Assembly (NCBI GenBank): GCA_014526335.1
Contig: JACTAT010000033.1
Location: 425,410-489,409 of the forward strand
Source of the DNA: Chrysaora quinquecirrha
Lineage: Eukaryota; Cnidaria; Scyphozoa; Semaeostomeae; Pelagiidae
Reading direction: 5' to 3'
Length of the DNA: 64,000 nt
Shown in pieces: positions 21,801-29,106 of this stretch. Each line of letters opens with the position of its first letter. The stretch's first letter is position 1. A program made the translations under genes and the position numbers. The notes beneath the pieces are model-generated. The model saw nothing but the letters and a program-made list of their open reading frames with translations, was not told the origin of the DNA and searched no databases.

Positions 21801-23450
21801 AATATTCATTCCAGTTAAGGCCTTGGTCGTTGCGCCAACATAACACCTAACATTTCGTCCAACTTTCTGCTGGAAATATCTTATCTGTATCTGAGTCTGT
21901 TTCTTTGTCGAAAATAAATGTTCTTAGGAGCTTGTAGTGTTAGAAGACTGAGTGCTGTTTTCCTTTTTTCGTCCGTAAAGCATGTGCCTTGCCTTATATG
22001 CGTGGAACCAATATTTGAGTGATATTCAAGCGTGGATCCAAATTGCTAGATACTTTTTGCCGGGGTTTTAGTGCAATAATATATAGCGTCTCATGACTCT
22101 GGTGGGAATGAAACAGATTAAGAATATAGATTCTGGAAGATCTTGTGTCTAGCTCAAAGTTTTGGTTTTTTCAATGATATGGGTTTTCAGACGGTAAATT
22201 AGAGATGTTTTATCGAGCTGTTTTATTTTAGGCACAATCGAGAGATGCATGAAGTGCGAAAACGCCAGAAGGAAGAAATGGAACAGTTTTTAGAGAAGGC
22301 CATCAGACAGTTGCAGAGGACAGCCACTGCGCAGGAACAAAGTCAAGCGCAGGAGATCAGTCGTGCTTTGCAGGAGACTAGCAGAGAGCAGCAAGCATAC
22401 CCGAATGCACTCGTTACGCGGCAGTCATCTCAGGAAAACATGCAAAACATGCAAATGGAGAACGCGGAAAAGTCAACGAAAACAGCCAAACTAAGTGACG
22501 ATCGTAAATTAAATGAACTAACAATGAAGCAAATTGACTCAATGTCAAGACCAAATCGAACTAAATTACCAATGAATATGATGATGCAACCGAAAACTGA
22601 CTCAAGGACGTCTAGGCCCAGTCTTAATCAACTCAAACAGTTGAATCAACAGCAACAAATGTCCAAACCGGTCATTGGTGAATCGACTACTGTTACAGGG
22701 GATAAGCGAAGGGATCAGAATGTCGCGACAACTGGCGGTAGTTCCTCCTCAGCGAATATGCCTCGCAAAAATGGCTCATCGTCAGGCAACATGAACCAAC
22801 AAAAGCAGCAGCAATATCAGAGTTATCAGCAGAATTATCAGCCGCAACAACAACAGCGTGAGCAGAGCTTTACCCAGCAGCAGCAGCAACAAAATCCTCA
22901 GCAACAACAACAGCATTTTAAGCAGCAACAGCGGGAGCAGAGTTTTACTCAACAGCAACCGCAAAATTATCAACAGAAACAACAGCAACGTGACCAGAGC
23001 TTTTCTCAACAACAACAACAACAACAACAATTTCAACAACAAAGCGAGCAGAGGTTTACACAGCAACAGTCACAATGGCAACAGACAACCACAGCGCATG
23101 CTTCAAACATGCAGGGATCGATGGTGTCATCCAATTCCACAATAGCGTCGAATGTTCAGAATAGTGGGGTAATAATGAACTCTGGGTTCCAACCTGTCAT
23201 GACCCAGACAGGCCTAAACGAAGCTGTCACTGTTCAACTTCCTGTCACGTGTGTTGGGATGGCCTCTTACGCCAACGCGGCCCAGCTGCCTCAGAATCCT
23301 CCTTCGCATCTCCCTGTCACATGTAGTGCGCAATCTGGCAAAATCATAGCAACTATGCAAGGTTCTATCTCCTCCGCAGGCTCGATGTTCGTTGCTGCAC
23401 AGAACACTGGCATTGACCCGTTTCTATACAGGGGTGCTAATACAAAGTAA
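5497..23450 (+). CDS. WNK: WNK-family serine/threonine kinase, 5'-partial, 11 exons
   Basis: Joined exons: 5497-5678, 11129-11349, 12149-12306, 13081-13169, 14277-14502, 15198-15569, 16005-16106, 17354-17731, 18349-20496, 21016-21113, 22232-23450. All have GT-AG borders and total 5,193 nt, giving 1,730 residues plus stop. WNK (with-no-lysine) kinases sense chloride and osmotic state and phosphorylate SPAK/OSR1, which control cation-chloride cotransporters. Visible: catalytic HRDLKCDN (H97-R98-D99 of the partial protein), the DLG triplet that WNKs have in place of DFG (118-120), activation loop [14 protein letters not shown] with the likely autophosphorylated Ser at 132, two PF2/CCT-like domains (about 228-320 and 534-612), RFAV (778) and RFKV (953) SPAK/OSR1-docking motifs, an 11 x 10-residue repeat (971-1080), a coiled coil (about 1326-1358) and a Q-rich tail. 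The exon(s) with the Gly-rich loop and its Lys are missing; exon 5497 starts in phase 0 where human WNK1 continues after WCELQ. No ATG is assignable. Family assignment is very secure; which vertebrate paralogue it matches is not resolved. Confidence 0.96.
5996..6040. repeat. Dispersed repeat with CTCCTCAGAGTAT core
   Basis: The segment ctcctcagagtatgaacgtc agaaacagac recurs at 30689-30720 and, more diverged, at 35217-35250. All three copies are in introns of this window. Full element limits are not visible. Confidence 0.6.
7903..8290. mobile_element. MITE-like element, family 2 (ATAAGCAACT ends)
   Basis: Starts tacaccttttttttaataag caac and ends gttgcttataaaaaca, with internal inverted copies of AAGCAACT followed by AGGGCTG. 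Related copies are at 11420-11669 and 42647-42884. The outer tacac + T-run + ATAAG layout resembles family 1, with GCAAC in place of GGAAC. Confidence 0.8.
8400..8790. repeat. GGT/GAT-rich minisatellite
   Basis: Degenerate 48-66 bp units built on ggtggtcgtggtgatggttg tag, flanked by plain GAT repeats. It gives long ORFs in several frames at once (His/Pro-, Gly/Val-rich), which is typical of low-complexity DNA and not a gene. Confidence 0.85.
9092..9140. repeat. (GTTA)n microsatellite
   Basis: About twelve uninterrupted copies of GTTA within a WNK intron. Confidence 0.95.
9809..9850. repeat. (ATC)n microsatellite
   Basis: A run of about 13 ATC triplets followed by a region loosely rich in ATCAT. 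Intronic. Confidence 0.93.
10827..11091 (+). mobile_element. tRNA-derived SINE-like repeat, family A
   Basis: One repeat period starting gtggtatgccacttgtagaa. It contains a tRNA-like segment at 10995-11060 with A-box-like tagcttagtgg and B-box-like gttcgaatcc. The same sequence begins again at the end (gtggtatgccacttgtgg), so the unit is partly tandem, and it abuts WNK exon 11129. Homologous tandem copies are at 21235-21730. Confidence 0.75.
11129..11349 (+). CDS. WNK: WNK exon: catalytic loop and DLG
   Basis: Acceptor tttcctag before 11129, donor gtaggt at 11350. It carries the kinase catalytic loop HRDLKCDN, the WNK-type DLG metal-binding triplet within GDLGLAT, and the start of the activation loop (SFAKSVIG). 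The DLGL leucines correspond to the chloride-binding leucines of WNK1 (family knowledge), so chloride sensing is probably retained. Confidence 0.96.
11350..12148. other. WNK intron with family-2 MITE
   Basis: No coding signal. Contains the MITE copy at 11420-11669; the remainder is unique AT-rich sequence. Confidence 0.7.
11420..11669. mobile_element. MITE-like element, family 2, short copy
   Basis: Begins tacactttttagtat with acaactagggctgg soon after, and ends aagttgcttataaagaaaag tgta. Ends are inverted and match 7903-8290; the interior is shorter and more diverged. Confidence 0.72.
12149..12306 (+). CDS. WNK: WNK exon: P+1 loop and APE motif
   Basis: Acceptor ttttcaag ends at 12148, donor gtaagt from 12307. 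It continues [19 protein letters not shown], then [18 protein letters not shown] and [12 protein letters not shown], nearly the same as the equivalent human WNK exon. It contains the APE motif and the conserved Asp of subdomain IX. Confidence 0.95.
12307..13080. other. WNK intron with a diverged direct duplication
   Basis: Segments at about 12390-12495 and 12647-12745 are diverged direct repeats, both containing aactagttg and aggatacagttgatcg followed by a gcaaaag core. Nothing else recognised. Confidence 0.6.
13081..13169 (+). CDS. WNK: WNK exon: kinase C-lobe
   Basis: Acceptor ttattccag ends at 13080, donor gtatgc from 13170. It encodes [20 protein letters not shown] and [10 protein letters not shown], the segment before the last kinase helix. 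Frame and phase (29 codons plus 2 nt) join exactly to the exons on both sides. Confidence 0.9.
13381..13581. mobile_element. Fold-back (palindromic) MITE-like element
   Basis: The left end ttccgcaaaagatggcggcc returns inverted at the right end as ggcggccatcttttgcggaa, and an inner arm (gaattctgggaataattt / aaattattcccagaattc) is also inverted. The whole ~200 bp can fold into a long hairpin. It has no coding capacity; ORFs across it arise from the palindrome. Confidence 0.88.
13730..13925. repeat. Dispersed repeat with CCAAACG / TGTTTGAC ends
   Basis: Multiple inverted CCAAACGACCAATCA- and TGTTTGAC-type motifs. A relative at about 20709-20930 shares ccaaacggtcaaacg and tgtttgacaatcaatg. Probably a MITE family with poorly defined limits. 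Confidence 0.5.
13940..14112 (-). mobile_element. tRNA-derived SINE fragment, family C
   Basis: The reverse complement holds a tRNA-like core at 14112-14035 with A-box-like gtggtgtaatccagctgac and B-box gggttcgagccc. It lacks a proper acceptor stem and is followed by a non-tRNA part and a short GGTGAA repeat, so it is a SINE or tRNA relic, not a functional tRNA gene. Confidence 0.65.
14277..14502 (+). CDS. WNK: WNK exon: end of kinase domain and first PF2/CCT-like domain
   Basis: Acceptor tttctaag, donor gtaagg from 14503. It encodes [17 protein letters not shown] (end of the kinase) followed by VELAKP, the MQLYLDD strand, GDEAIEFEF and [10 protein letters not shown]. This is the autoinhibitory PF2/OSR1-C-like fold that follows WNK kinase domains. 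Confidence 0.95.
14503..15197. other. WNK intron, nothing recognised
   Basis: Unique sequence without repeats or coding signal that I can identify, apart from a weak inverted pair (gctcaccctcgat near 14680 and atcgagggtgagct near 14845). Confidence 0.6.
15198..15569 (+). CDS. WNK: WNK exon: end of first PF2-like domain and linker
   Basis: Acceptor gatttctag, donor gttagt from 15570, 124 codons in phase 0. It starts [20 protein letters not shown], the terminal helix of the PF2-like domain, then a Ser/Gln-rich disordered linker. Continuing past the donor meets a stop within three codons, which supports the splice. Confidence 0.9.
15570..16004. other. WNK intron, nothing recognised
   Basis: Short intron of 435 nt with no repeat seen; ORFs here show no similarity to known proteins. 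Confidence 0.7.
16005..16106 (+). CDS. WNK: WNK exon: Ser/Thr-rich linker
   Basis: Acceptor tgtcttacag, donor gtataa from 16107, 34 codons in phase 0 on both sides ([17 protein letters not shown], then [16 protein letters not shown]). It is too short and low-complexity to recognise alone. Splice signals and conserved phase make it likely; as a multiple of three it could be a cassette exon. Confidence 0.72.
16187..16565. mobile_element. Dispersed repeat, family 4
   Basis: About 380 bp closely matching 40039-40438 (shared cores ataagggctttgaccgtgtg, actttgtacctagacta, ttttggctgctt). The 40 kb copy has inverted ends TAGATCATTTC / GAAATGATCTA. This copy starts the same way but lacks the right terminus. 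Confidence 0.8.
16874..17295. mobile_element. MITE-like element, family 1, inverted copy
   Basis: Ends tacatgcttcttttttt... and ...ttataaaataaaaagcgtgta. Internal parts (cctacatgtagaaggcc, aactggctccattcatttgc, attaaggaactgttaaggaa) are reverse complements of the element at 40649-41055. Confidence 0.82.
17354..17731 (+). CDS. WNK: WNK exon: linker and first half of second PF2-like domain
   Basis: Acceptor ctaacctacag, donor gtgaga from 17732, 126 codons. After a Ser/Gln-rich stretch and a basic patch ([13 protein letters not shown]) it encodes [19 protein letters not shown] and [11 protein letters not shown]. This mirrors the [10 protein letters not shown] motif of the first domain, so it is a second PF2/CCT-like module, as known in WNKs. 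Confidence 0.9.
17732..18348. other. WNK intron, nothing recognised
   Basis: 617 nt of unique sequence. A mirrored ccgttcc/ggaacgg motif around 17975-18065 hints at a decayed fold-back, but no boundary can be set. Confidence 0.6.
18349..20496 (+). CDS. WNK: WNK large exon: second PF2-like domain end, RFxV motifs, 30-bp coding minisatellite
   Basis: Acceptor ttttgtttag, donor gtaata from 20497, 716 codons. It begins [20 protein letters not shown], finishing the second PF2-like domain. The rest is a long disordered region rich in S, E, Q, K and A. Two GRFxV sites (18952-18963 RFAV; 19477-19488 RFKV) fit the R-F-x-V/I docking motif for the SPAK/OSR1 CCT domain. A perfectly in-frame array of 30-bp units fills 19531-19860. 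A Ser/Thr/Pro-rich stretch near the end is a plausible phospho-region (inference). Confidence 0.93.
19531..19860 (+). repeat. Coding minisatellite, 11 x 30 bp, inside WNK
   Basis: Eleven head-to-tail units of 30 bp encode (V/L)EQTEAGQKK with few variants: unit 1 starts EEQTE, unit 3 has L, unit 5 has R for Q, the last two have ETG, and unit 11 ends GQQT. Because the unit is a multiple of three, copy-number change keeps the frame. Near-identity of the central units indicates recent expansion or homogenisation. Confidence 0.97.
20497..21015. other. WNK intron with CCAAACG repeat relic
   Basis: About 20709-20930 resembles the repeat at 13730-13925. No coding signal. Confidence 0.5.
21016..21113 (+). 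CDS. WNK: WNK exon: start of C-terminal conserved segment
   Basis: Acceptor tatccttag, donor gtatta from 21114, 32 codons plus 2 nt: [20 protein letters not shown], then [13 protein letters not shown]. Its phase joins exactly to the exon at 22232, which continues into a coiled coil. WNKs end with short coiled coils, so position and character fit, although identity by itself is weak. Confidence 0.82.
21114..22231. other. WNK intron with tandem SINE-like units
   Basis: Carries SINE-like copies from about 21235 to 21730. The remaining 500 nt before the last exon is unique. Confidence 0.65.
21235..21730 (+). mobile_element. tRNA-derived SINE-like repeat, family A, two tandem units
   Basis: Two head-to-tail units of about 240 bp with the 10827-11091 sequence. 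The tRNA-like part of the second is 21558-21625 with A-box tagctcagcgg and B-box ggttcaaaaccc. Each unit continues with ggtatgcc, ctagtgttcgcc-like and atggtgctga motifs. The first unit is more decayed, with its A-box altered. Confidence 0.75.
22232..23450 (+). CDS. WNK: WNK terminal exon: coiled coil and Q-rich tail
   Basis: Acceptor ctgttttattttag; stop TAA at 23448-23450. It opens with a charged heptad helix ([20 protein letters not shown], then EKAIRQLQ), then a Met/Gln/Ser-rich region and a poly-Gln block (about 22797-23080, mixed CAG/CAA). It ends in a short unique tail containing LPVTC twice. Three AATAAA signals follow within 150 nt. Confidence 0.9.
22797..23080 (+). repeat. CAG/CAA-rich poly-Gln region of WNK
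   Basis: Mixed CAG/CAA codons encode Q-runs separated by short motifs such as REQSFTQQQ, which recurs four to five times. The mixture of codons means it is not a pure triplet expansion. The recurring REQSFT spacing suggests a degenerate coding minisatellite. Confidence 0.85.
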
Positions 23451-23481
23451 ACTTGTTCGAACCGCTTTTGGTTTAAAATTG

Positions 23482-23593
23482 AATAAATGAAAATTTTCAG
23501 TAATTAATTATCTAGTAAGGTTTCGAAAATTGTTATTTGTTAATAATAAATAGTTTTGTACATGAAAATATCGTTAGATGTTGATTGAATAAA
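23482..23593 (+). terminator. WNK polyadenylation signals
   Basis: AATAAA occurs at 23482-23487, 23545-23550 and 23588-23593, all within 150 nt of the WNK stop codon. Which one is used cannot be told from sequence alone. Confidence 0.65.
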
Positions 23594-24925
23594 CGAGGCA
23601 GACCTCGTATTGATGGGACACTGGGATACAAGGGTGACATTGATTTAAAATGTTGACAATATTTTGTGGTTCGTGCTTGTTGATTTTGCACCTAATTTAT
23701 ACAGAATGTACGGGCGACTAGTTATGGGGAGGGGGGCGGTAACATTGTTAACATCTATTTTATTTCTGTCAATGTTATTTCCGTCCCAGTATTTCCGAAT
23801 TGTTGATAGCTGACTATCGCAGAGTTTTATGTCGTTTCTGTTCTTTTGCTCTGTGATGTTCGTGGCGAACACATTTAAGAAATTTCTTACTATAAGAGTC
23901 ATTATATGTTGAGTCCGGGGGGATACTTAGCATATTTTGTTGACGGAGTGCACTCCTTTCCGGGCATCGATTTCGCCAATTCTAGCGCCGGGTATCGAAA
24001 AAAGGCACTTTTTTAAAGCCGGTGGCCAAAAGGGATATTTTTTTAGAGTTGACTATTACTTCAATGTTATGCAGTGTATTTCTTACGTTTTGGAGCATAA
24101 TTTTTGCCGATTTTTCTAAAGAAGTGTATCATTTGCGAGGGGAAATTCTAGAGCCGGGTCAAAAACTATTTCTTGGAGTGCACACCCCCGTACCGATTAT
24201 AGTCAAGTACCTCCCCAGGATTTTGAGTACATGCTAAGCAAAACAACTTAAGGTTTACATTCCCGATAAAACTCGGCTACAGGCCTCTAAAGTTTTTCTA
24301 TCCTCTGCTCAGTGCGATTCGATGTTGGATTTAATCTCTGGTTTGGAATTGGTATTAAATAATCTATCTGCGATTTGGCCAAGCTGGTACAAAATGAAAA
24401 AGATGACTAAAGCATTCCTTTTGCCCACAATCTAATTTTCTCAGAATGGCATAAAAGGTTCTGTATTACTTAACCGTTCACACTGTGTGCCGTTGTCGAA
24501 GGACGCGTGTCGTGTTCATTAAAAACTGTACCGGTGTCGTATACGTCGGCGTGCCGGTAAACGACATTGTAATAGTATTCGTTTCGTACTGGCATAATGT
24601 AAGCCGGGTCCCGGTTCCCCAAAAGTTAATTAACCCAAGTACCAGAAAATCTATGCTCATATTCTACGGCCCGCATATAAACAAGATACAACTCTGGTTT
24701 CGAAACATAAAGCTAGATTACGTTATATCGATTACATTAGATTAAATTGTTAAAGAAATGGGCCAATTTCTTAATTTCTTATGAAGATTATAGCGTCATC
24801 CTTTATAGAGCCAATCATTGTTTGATATATCTGTGTGCTATTACGCATTGTCACTACTTCAACAAACCTTATAGCGCCTTGTTCTACTCCGGATAGAAAG
24901 CACTTGAATTCGAGTGTAAAGCTGT

Positions 24926-25172
24926 GGGTAAACTGGGAGACTTATCGCGCGCGACGCTGTATTCGGCGTGTCTCCCAGGGTGGTTAAACATGCGAGTGAC
25001 AAGCGAGCAATAAGTCCCCCGAATCATTTGTATGTCGCGGATACAAGAAATGTTTCTGTTGTCTCCCATGAACATTTGCGTGTCTTGCTACAAATATTGT
25101 CGCGCGCTGCAATTTTTTCGTGGTGGCTAAACTGGGAGACAGCGAGGTGACATCAATGCCGCACCCGCATGG
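24926..25172. mobile_element. MITE-like element, family 3, second copy
   Basis: Inverted relative to 4596-4851. Shared cores are the caaat..tgtcgcgcgc tract, tgtctcccagggtgg, the attcggcgtgtctc block and gacatcaatg. The copies differ by substitutions and small indels, so this is not a recent duplication. Confidence 0.75.
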
Positions 25173-25404
25173 CTCCTTAGAAGCAAGGGTCAATGAAATG
25201 AAAATAAGGGCACTTGAAACTAGTCGTTCTTTTGTGACGCATCATTAGGCATAATTTTCGCACTATAGCGACAGCTTTGGTAGAAGGACCTCAGTAGCTT
25301 GAAAGAGGCCTTACACCAATACAGGACTTTCGAGCTCGAAAAAGGGGTACTAGTCCCGTACAAGTGTCTTAAAGAAAGAGGCACTCCGGTCCAGAAAGAG
25401 GTAC

Positions 25405-27120
25405 TTCATTGCCTGAAAAATTTCGGGTGATGCCATGGCACCCTTGCTCTCTCTTTCTTGAGTTCTGTACCACGGATGACTGTATAGCAAGCAAGCTACT
25501 TCGGGGGACTTATTGCAGCACACCCTCTTTCAGCTCCACTGTCTCACCTTATCAATCTGTCACTTTCAACTGGAATGGTTCCTACGGATTGGAAGGTGGC
25601 GAAGGTGACACCAATCCACAAGGGGGGAGCTACCGACGACAACAACAACTTTCGTCCAATTTCCGTGCTGTCTGCTTGTTCCAAAATACTAGAAAGAGCC
25701 GTTCATAAACAGCTAATTGAATACCTAGAAAGCAATAACATCTTATCGGAAAACCAGTTCGGCTACAGGAAAAAACGATCGACCGAGCTAGCAACAGTAC
25801 TGCTGACAGATAACATTCGAAAAGCGGTAGACGAGGGTAACATGGTTGGTGTTCTGTACATTGATTTATCAAAGGCTTTTGATACTTTAAGTCATTCTGT
25901 CCTCTTGGAGAAACTCAGGAGTATCGGTATAAATGAGGCTTCCATCGGGTGGTTTAGTGACTATTTGTTCAACCGAAAGCAGTATTGTGTTGTCGAAAAT
26001 TGTACCTCATTATCTATGAATATCGTCTGCGGTGTGCCCCAAGGGTCGATTTTAGGACCGCTCTTGTTTCTGGTATATTTCAATGACTTTGAAAATGTCT
26101 AAAGCGTTCCAAAGCTTTGAATTTCGCAGATGACTCAGTTGTGTATACCGTCGCGAAGTGTAAGGATTCCATCGAGTACCAGCTTAATGAAGATCTCAAG
26201 CTGATATCCAAGTACTTTCAAAGCAACCAACTAGTGATCAACCTGAAGAAGGGAAAGACTGAGGCAATGTTGTTTGGCACTGCCATGAAACTTTCCAAAT
26301 GTGATAAGAAGCTAGCGTTATATTACAATCATACAGAAATTCAAACAACACAAACATACAAGTACTTGGGAACCACTCTAGACAGTACTTTATCTCTCTC
26401 GTCGAACTTTGACAAAATGTACAAAAAAGACAACTGCTAAGCTACATATGCTACATTCACTACGGAACTATCTTGACAGTAACTCAAAAATCAAGATTTT
26501 CCGAGGAATGGTCTTGCCATGCATCACATACAGCTGCACAGTGAGCCTTGATTTCAACCAGACGCAAAGAAGAAAGCTCCAATCGATAGACAGACTTGTT
26601 GCAAAAATATCTGGCACCAAACAAACTCCAGTTGAAAATGAAATCAAGAAACATTCAATTTTACTAGTCCGAAAATGTATTGAACAAAAGACATACAGCA
26701 ATTTCCAAAATTATTTCCAGTTAGCATCACATGAACGTGTTACTCGAAACAATGGATCTTTAATAACAATCCCGATGACTAATCTTAAGTATGCGAAAAA
26801 AGGTTTTTTCTGTATGGGTGCAAACCATTACAACGCTCTTCCCATTGAGACAAGAAAAATTGAAAATTTTAGGAGCTTTAAAGAGCAAGTTTATAGCATT
26901 TATGGATAGTATTTTAAAGCGTTTTTCTTTAAATTTTTACTGACCTAGGACTTTTCATGTATTTGTATTCTTATTATTTTTCTATTTTTGCTAAACCTCT
27001 TAGTTAGAGTATTTTATTAACTTTTGGTTCCGGAACTAGTTGCTAGACAGGACGTTTATGAATAGCAATATTTTTATATTGAAAAACTTATCCTGTATAA
27101 AAATTGGTTATAATAATAAT
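25405..27120 (+). mobile_element. 5'-truncated, frameshifted non-LTR retrotransposon (LINE) with reverse transcriptase
   Basis: Protein similarity runs through three frames. 25575-26102 has VPTDWKVAKVTPIHKGG, FRPISVLSACSKILER, NQFGYRKKRST, YIDLSKAFDTLSH and the PQGSILGPLLF block. 26117-26430 has the catalytic FADD box and the thumb-like NLKKGKTEAMLF. 26430-26909 has the C-terminal tail with NALPIETRKIENFRSFK. Breaks lie near 26100 and 26430, and a further one plus a stop near 25490. No endonuclease domain is present, so the copy is dead. The 3' side ends in an ATAATAATA tail, typical of CR1/L2/Jockey-like elements; clade assignment is inference. Confidence 0.9.
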
Positions 27121-27425
27121 ATAAGCTTTCGTTGTTGAAGCATGTTGCAGCAAATAGCGAATGCAAACTGGGCTTTTGTGCCCTCAGATATCTGGATAAA
27201 TGAACACCCTACGTTCTCTAGTACAGTCGCAATAGTACATAGACGAAACGCATTTCAAATCAGTAAGAGTCTGCATAGCTTCCTCCTATTAAAGAGCGCT
27301 GAGTCGCTGAAATACAGATGTGTCAACTCGATTAGCAAATAAAAAATTCAAAACTCAAAACAGTCGACAGTCAAAATCCAGAGAACAGTCGTACGGTGAC
27401 GGTAGGTGGATATTTTCATGTGCGG

Positions 27426-27792
27426 TACACGTTTTTTTATAAGGAACACCTTTATAAGGAACTCGAGGCTGAAAGTTCCCAAAAAATTAAGGAACTTTAA
27501 GGAACTTTCGAGGCTCGGATGAAAAACTAAGAAACTCTTTTTTAAAGAACAAGACGGTTTGTACGCAAGAACAGAAGTACAATATATTTCCCATCGTTCT
27601 TCCCCAAAAGGCTTCATTTATACTTAAAGTTAGAAATGAACAATAGTTTATATGGATATGCTGTAGAAATTAGTATTTATACATATCCCACGACAAAGAA
27701 CAGTATAAAGAACTTTCAGCCTCATTTTGTTGAAAAATTAAGGAACTTCAGCCTCAACTCAGACTTAAGGTTCCTTTTAAAAAAAACGTGTA
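27426..27792. mobile_element. MITE-like element, family 1, close relative of 2674-3051
   Basis: Ends tacacgtttttttataagga and tccttttaaaaaaaacgtgta-like inverted. Interior blocks such as cccatcgttcttccccaaaa and agaacaagacggttt are shared almost exactly with 2674-3051. It is about 290 nt upstream of the NICN1 start. Confidence 0.87.
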
Positions 27793-28050
27793 TTTGGCGC
27801 TTCTGCTCTCTTTGCATGCCCCCTAATAAAATCAACCTCCCACTTATTTCAGTTGAAAAAAATCCTCTCTTTTTCAGGCGTTAATAAAACACCCCGGGGG
27901 TTAATTGCATAATTAATACTCATGGGAAAACATCCCCTTGCGGTAGCATCTCTATTCTCTGCTCTACCACAAGAATCTGTCTTAGCAACGTTGCTGTTCA
28001 TATTCATTGGCGACAAACAACAACAACACCATCAGTCTGTGAAAAATAAA

Positions 28051-28068
28051 ATGGCGTCCGAAGTGTAA
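28051..28068 (+). promoter_or_regulatory. Possible upstream ORF in NICN1 leader
   Basis: ATG GCG TCC GAA GTG TAA (MASEV) ends 15 nt before the NICN1 ATG. Its context aaaATGG (A at -3, G at +4) is stronger than the NICN1 start (gccATGt). Whether it is transcribed depends on the unknown transcription start. Confidence 0.45.
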
Positions 28069-28083
28069 ACACGTCGTGTTGCC

Positions 28084-28218
28084 ATGTTGGATGAAAGTAA
28101 TCAAATACCTTGTAAAATATCCCCATCTGTTCGGCTAAAGGTTGGAGAAGATTCTACTTTGTTCAACAGTGGCTGCTCTGTCATCGAAATTAATTTCCCA
28201 GCCACAAAAGGATGCGCG
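28084..28218 (+). CDS. NICN1: NICN1 exon 1
   Basis: ATG through GCSVIEINFPATKGCA-type sequence, 45 codons, donor gtgaga from 28219. The only ATG in this frame upstream of the conserved block. Confidence 0.9.
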
Positions 28219-29075
28219 GTGAGAATTCTTTTTTGGCCTGTTTTGTTTTTGATTGGACTCATGTTAATACGTGTTGGTTTACGCGTTGTAGTATAGTCTA
28301 GTTGGTTTTTTGTTTCCAACTCTGGTAGAATAACATTCTAAACCATCTTGCTTTTTAGATTGGTTATATCAAGTTCAAAAACAACTATGTAGCTTCTTTG
28401 TCAATCAGAGTCAAGTTCAAGGATGAAGAAAAAGGTAAAATGTGTTGTGCCGGTAGGTACAGCTGCTGCTAGTGCTAGAGGTGTGCAGTTTTTATGTCCG
28501 AAGGACATATTGAGGGGGTGTTTGTGGAACGCATGGATACATGTATGGATACATGTATGTATGTATAGACGCTTTTTCCAGCCAAAATGTAACAATAGAG
28601 AAGCCACAAATATGAGGAAGTAACTTTTGAAGTCGCCGTAAATGGATGTTATGCATACCAATTATTTGACAATTAGCAGCAATAACGAATTTGTAAACAT
28701 ATAGATGAGTCATTGTGGTTGAAGTCTTGGCAGAAGATTCTCGAAGCTCAATTAATTCTCAAAGCTCTGTCATATTGCATAAAAAAATACTTTAATTAGC
28801 CTTTTGCATTGCGCATGTTGTTGTCGATGTCCGAGGTCGTTCACAGATCAGTGCATGTCGATGTCATATTTATTTCGATTGGGTTATTGTTGTGGGAAGA
28901 TTCTCGACATTCTGTTGCGTGCCAATTTTCGTGTAAAGATGGGGGGTTGATGATGATGATGATGATGATGACGATGATTATGATGATGATGATGATGATA
29001 ATGATGGTCATGATGATGATGATGATGATGATATTCATGATAATGATGGAAATGACATGATGGTGATTCTTGCAT

Positions 29076-29106
<31 letters not shown>

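Larger units (their letters stand above)
23600..28083. other. Intergenic region between WNK and NICN1
   Basis: No intact gene. Contains a possible inverted-repeat element (about 23912-24240, ends gtccggggggatacttagca / atgctaagc), a family-3 MITE (24926-25172), a LINE fragment (25405-27120) and a family-1 MITE (27426-27792). Confidence 0.65.
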
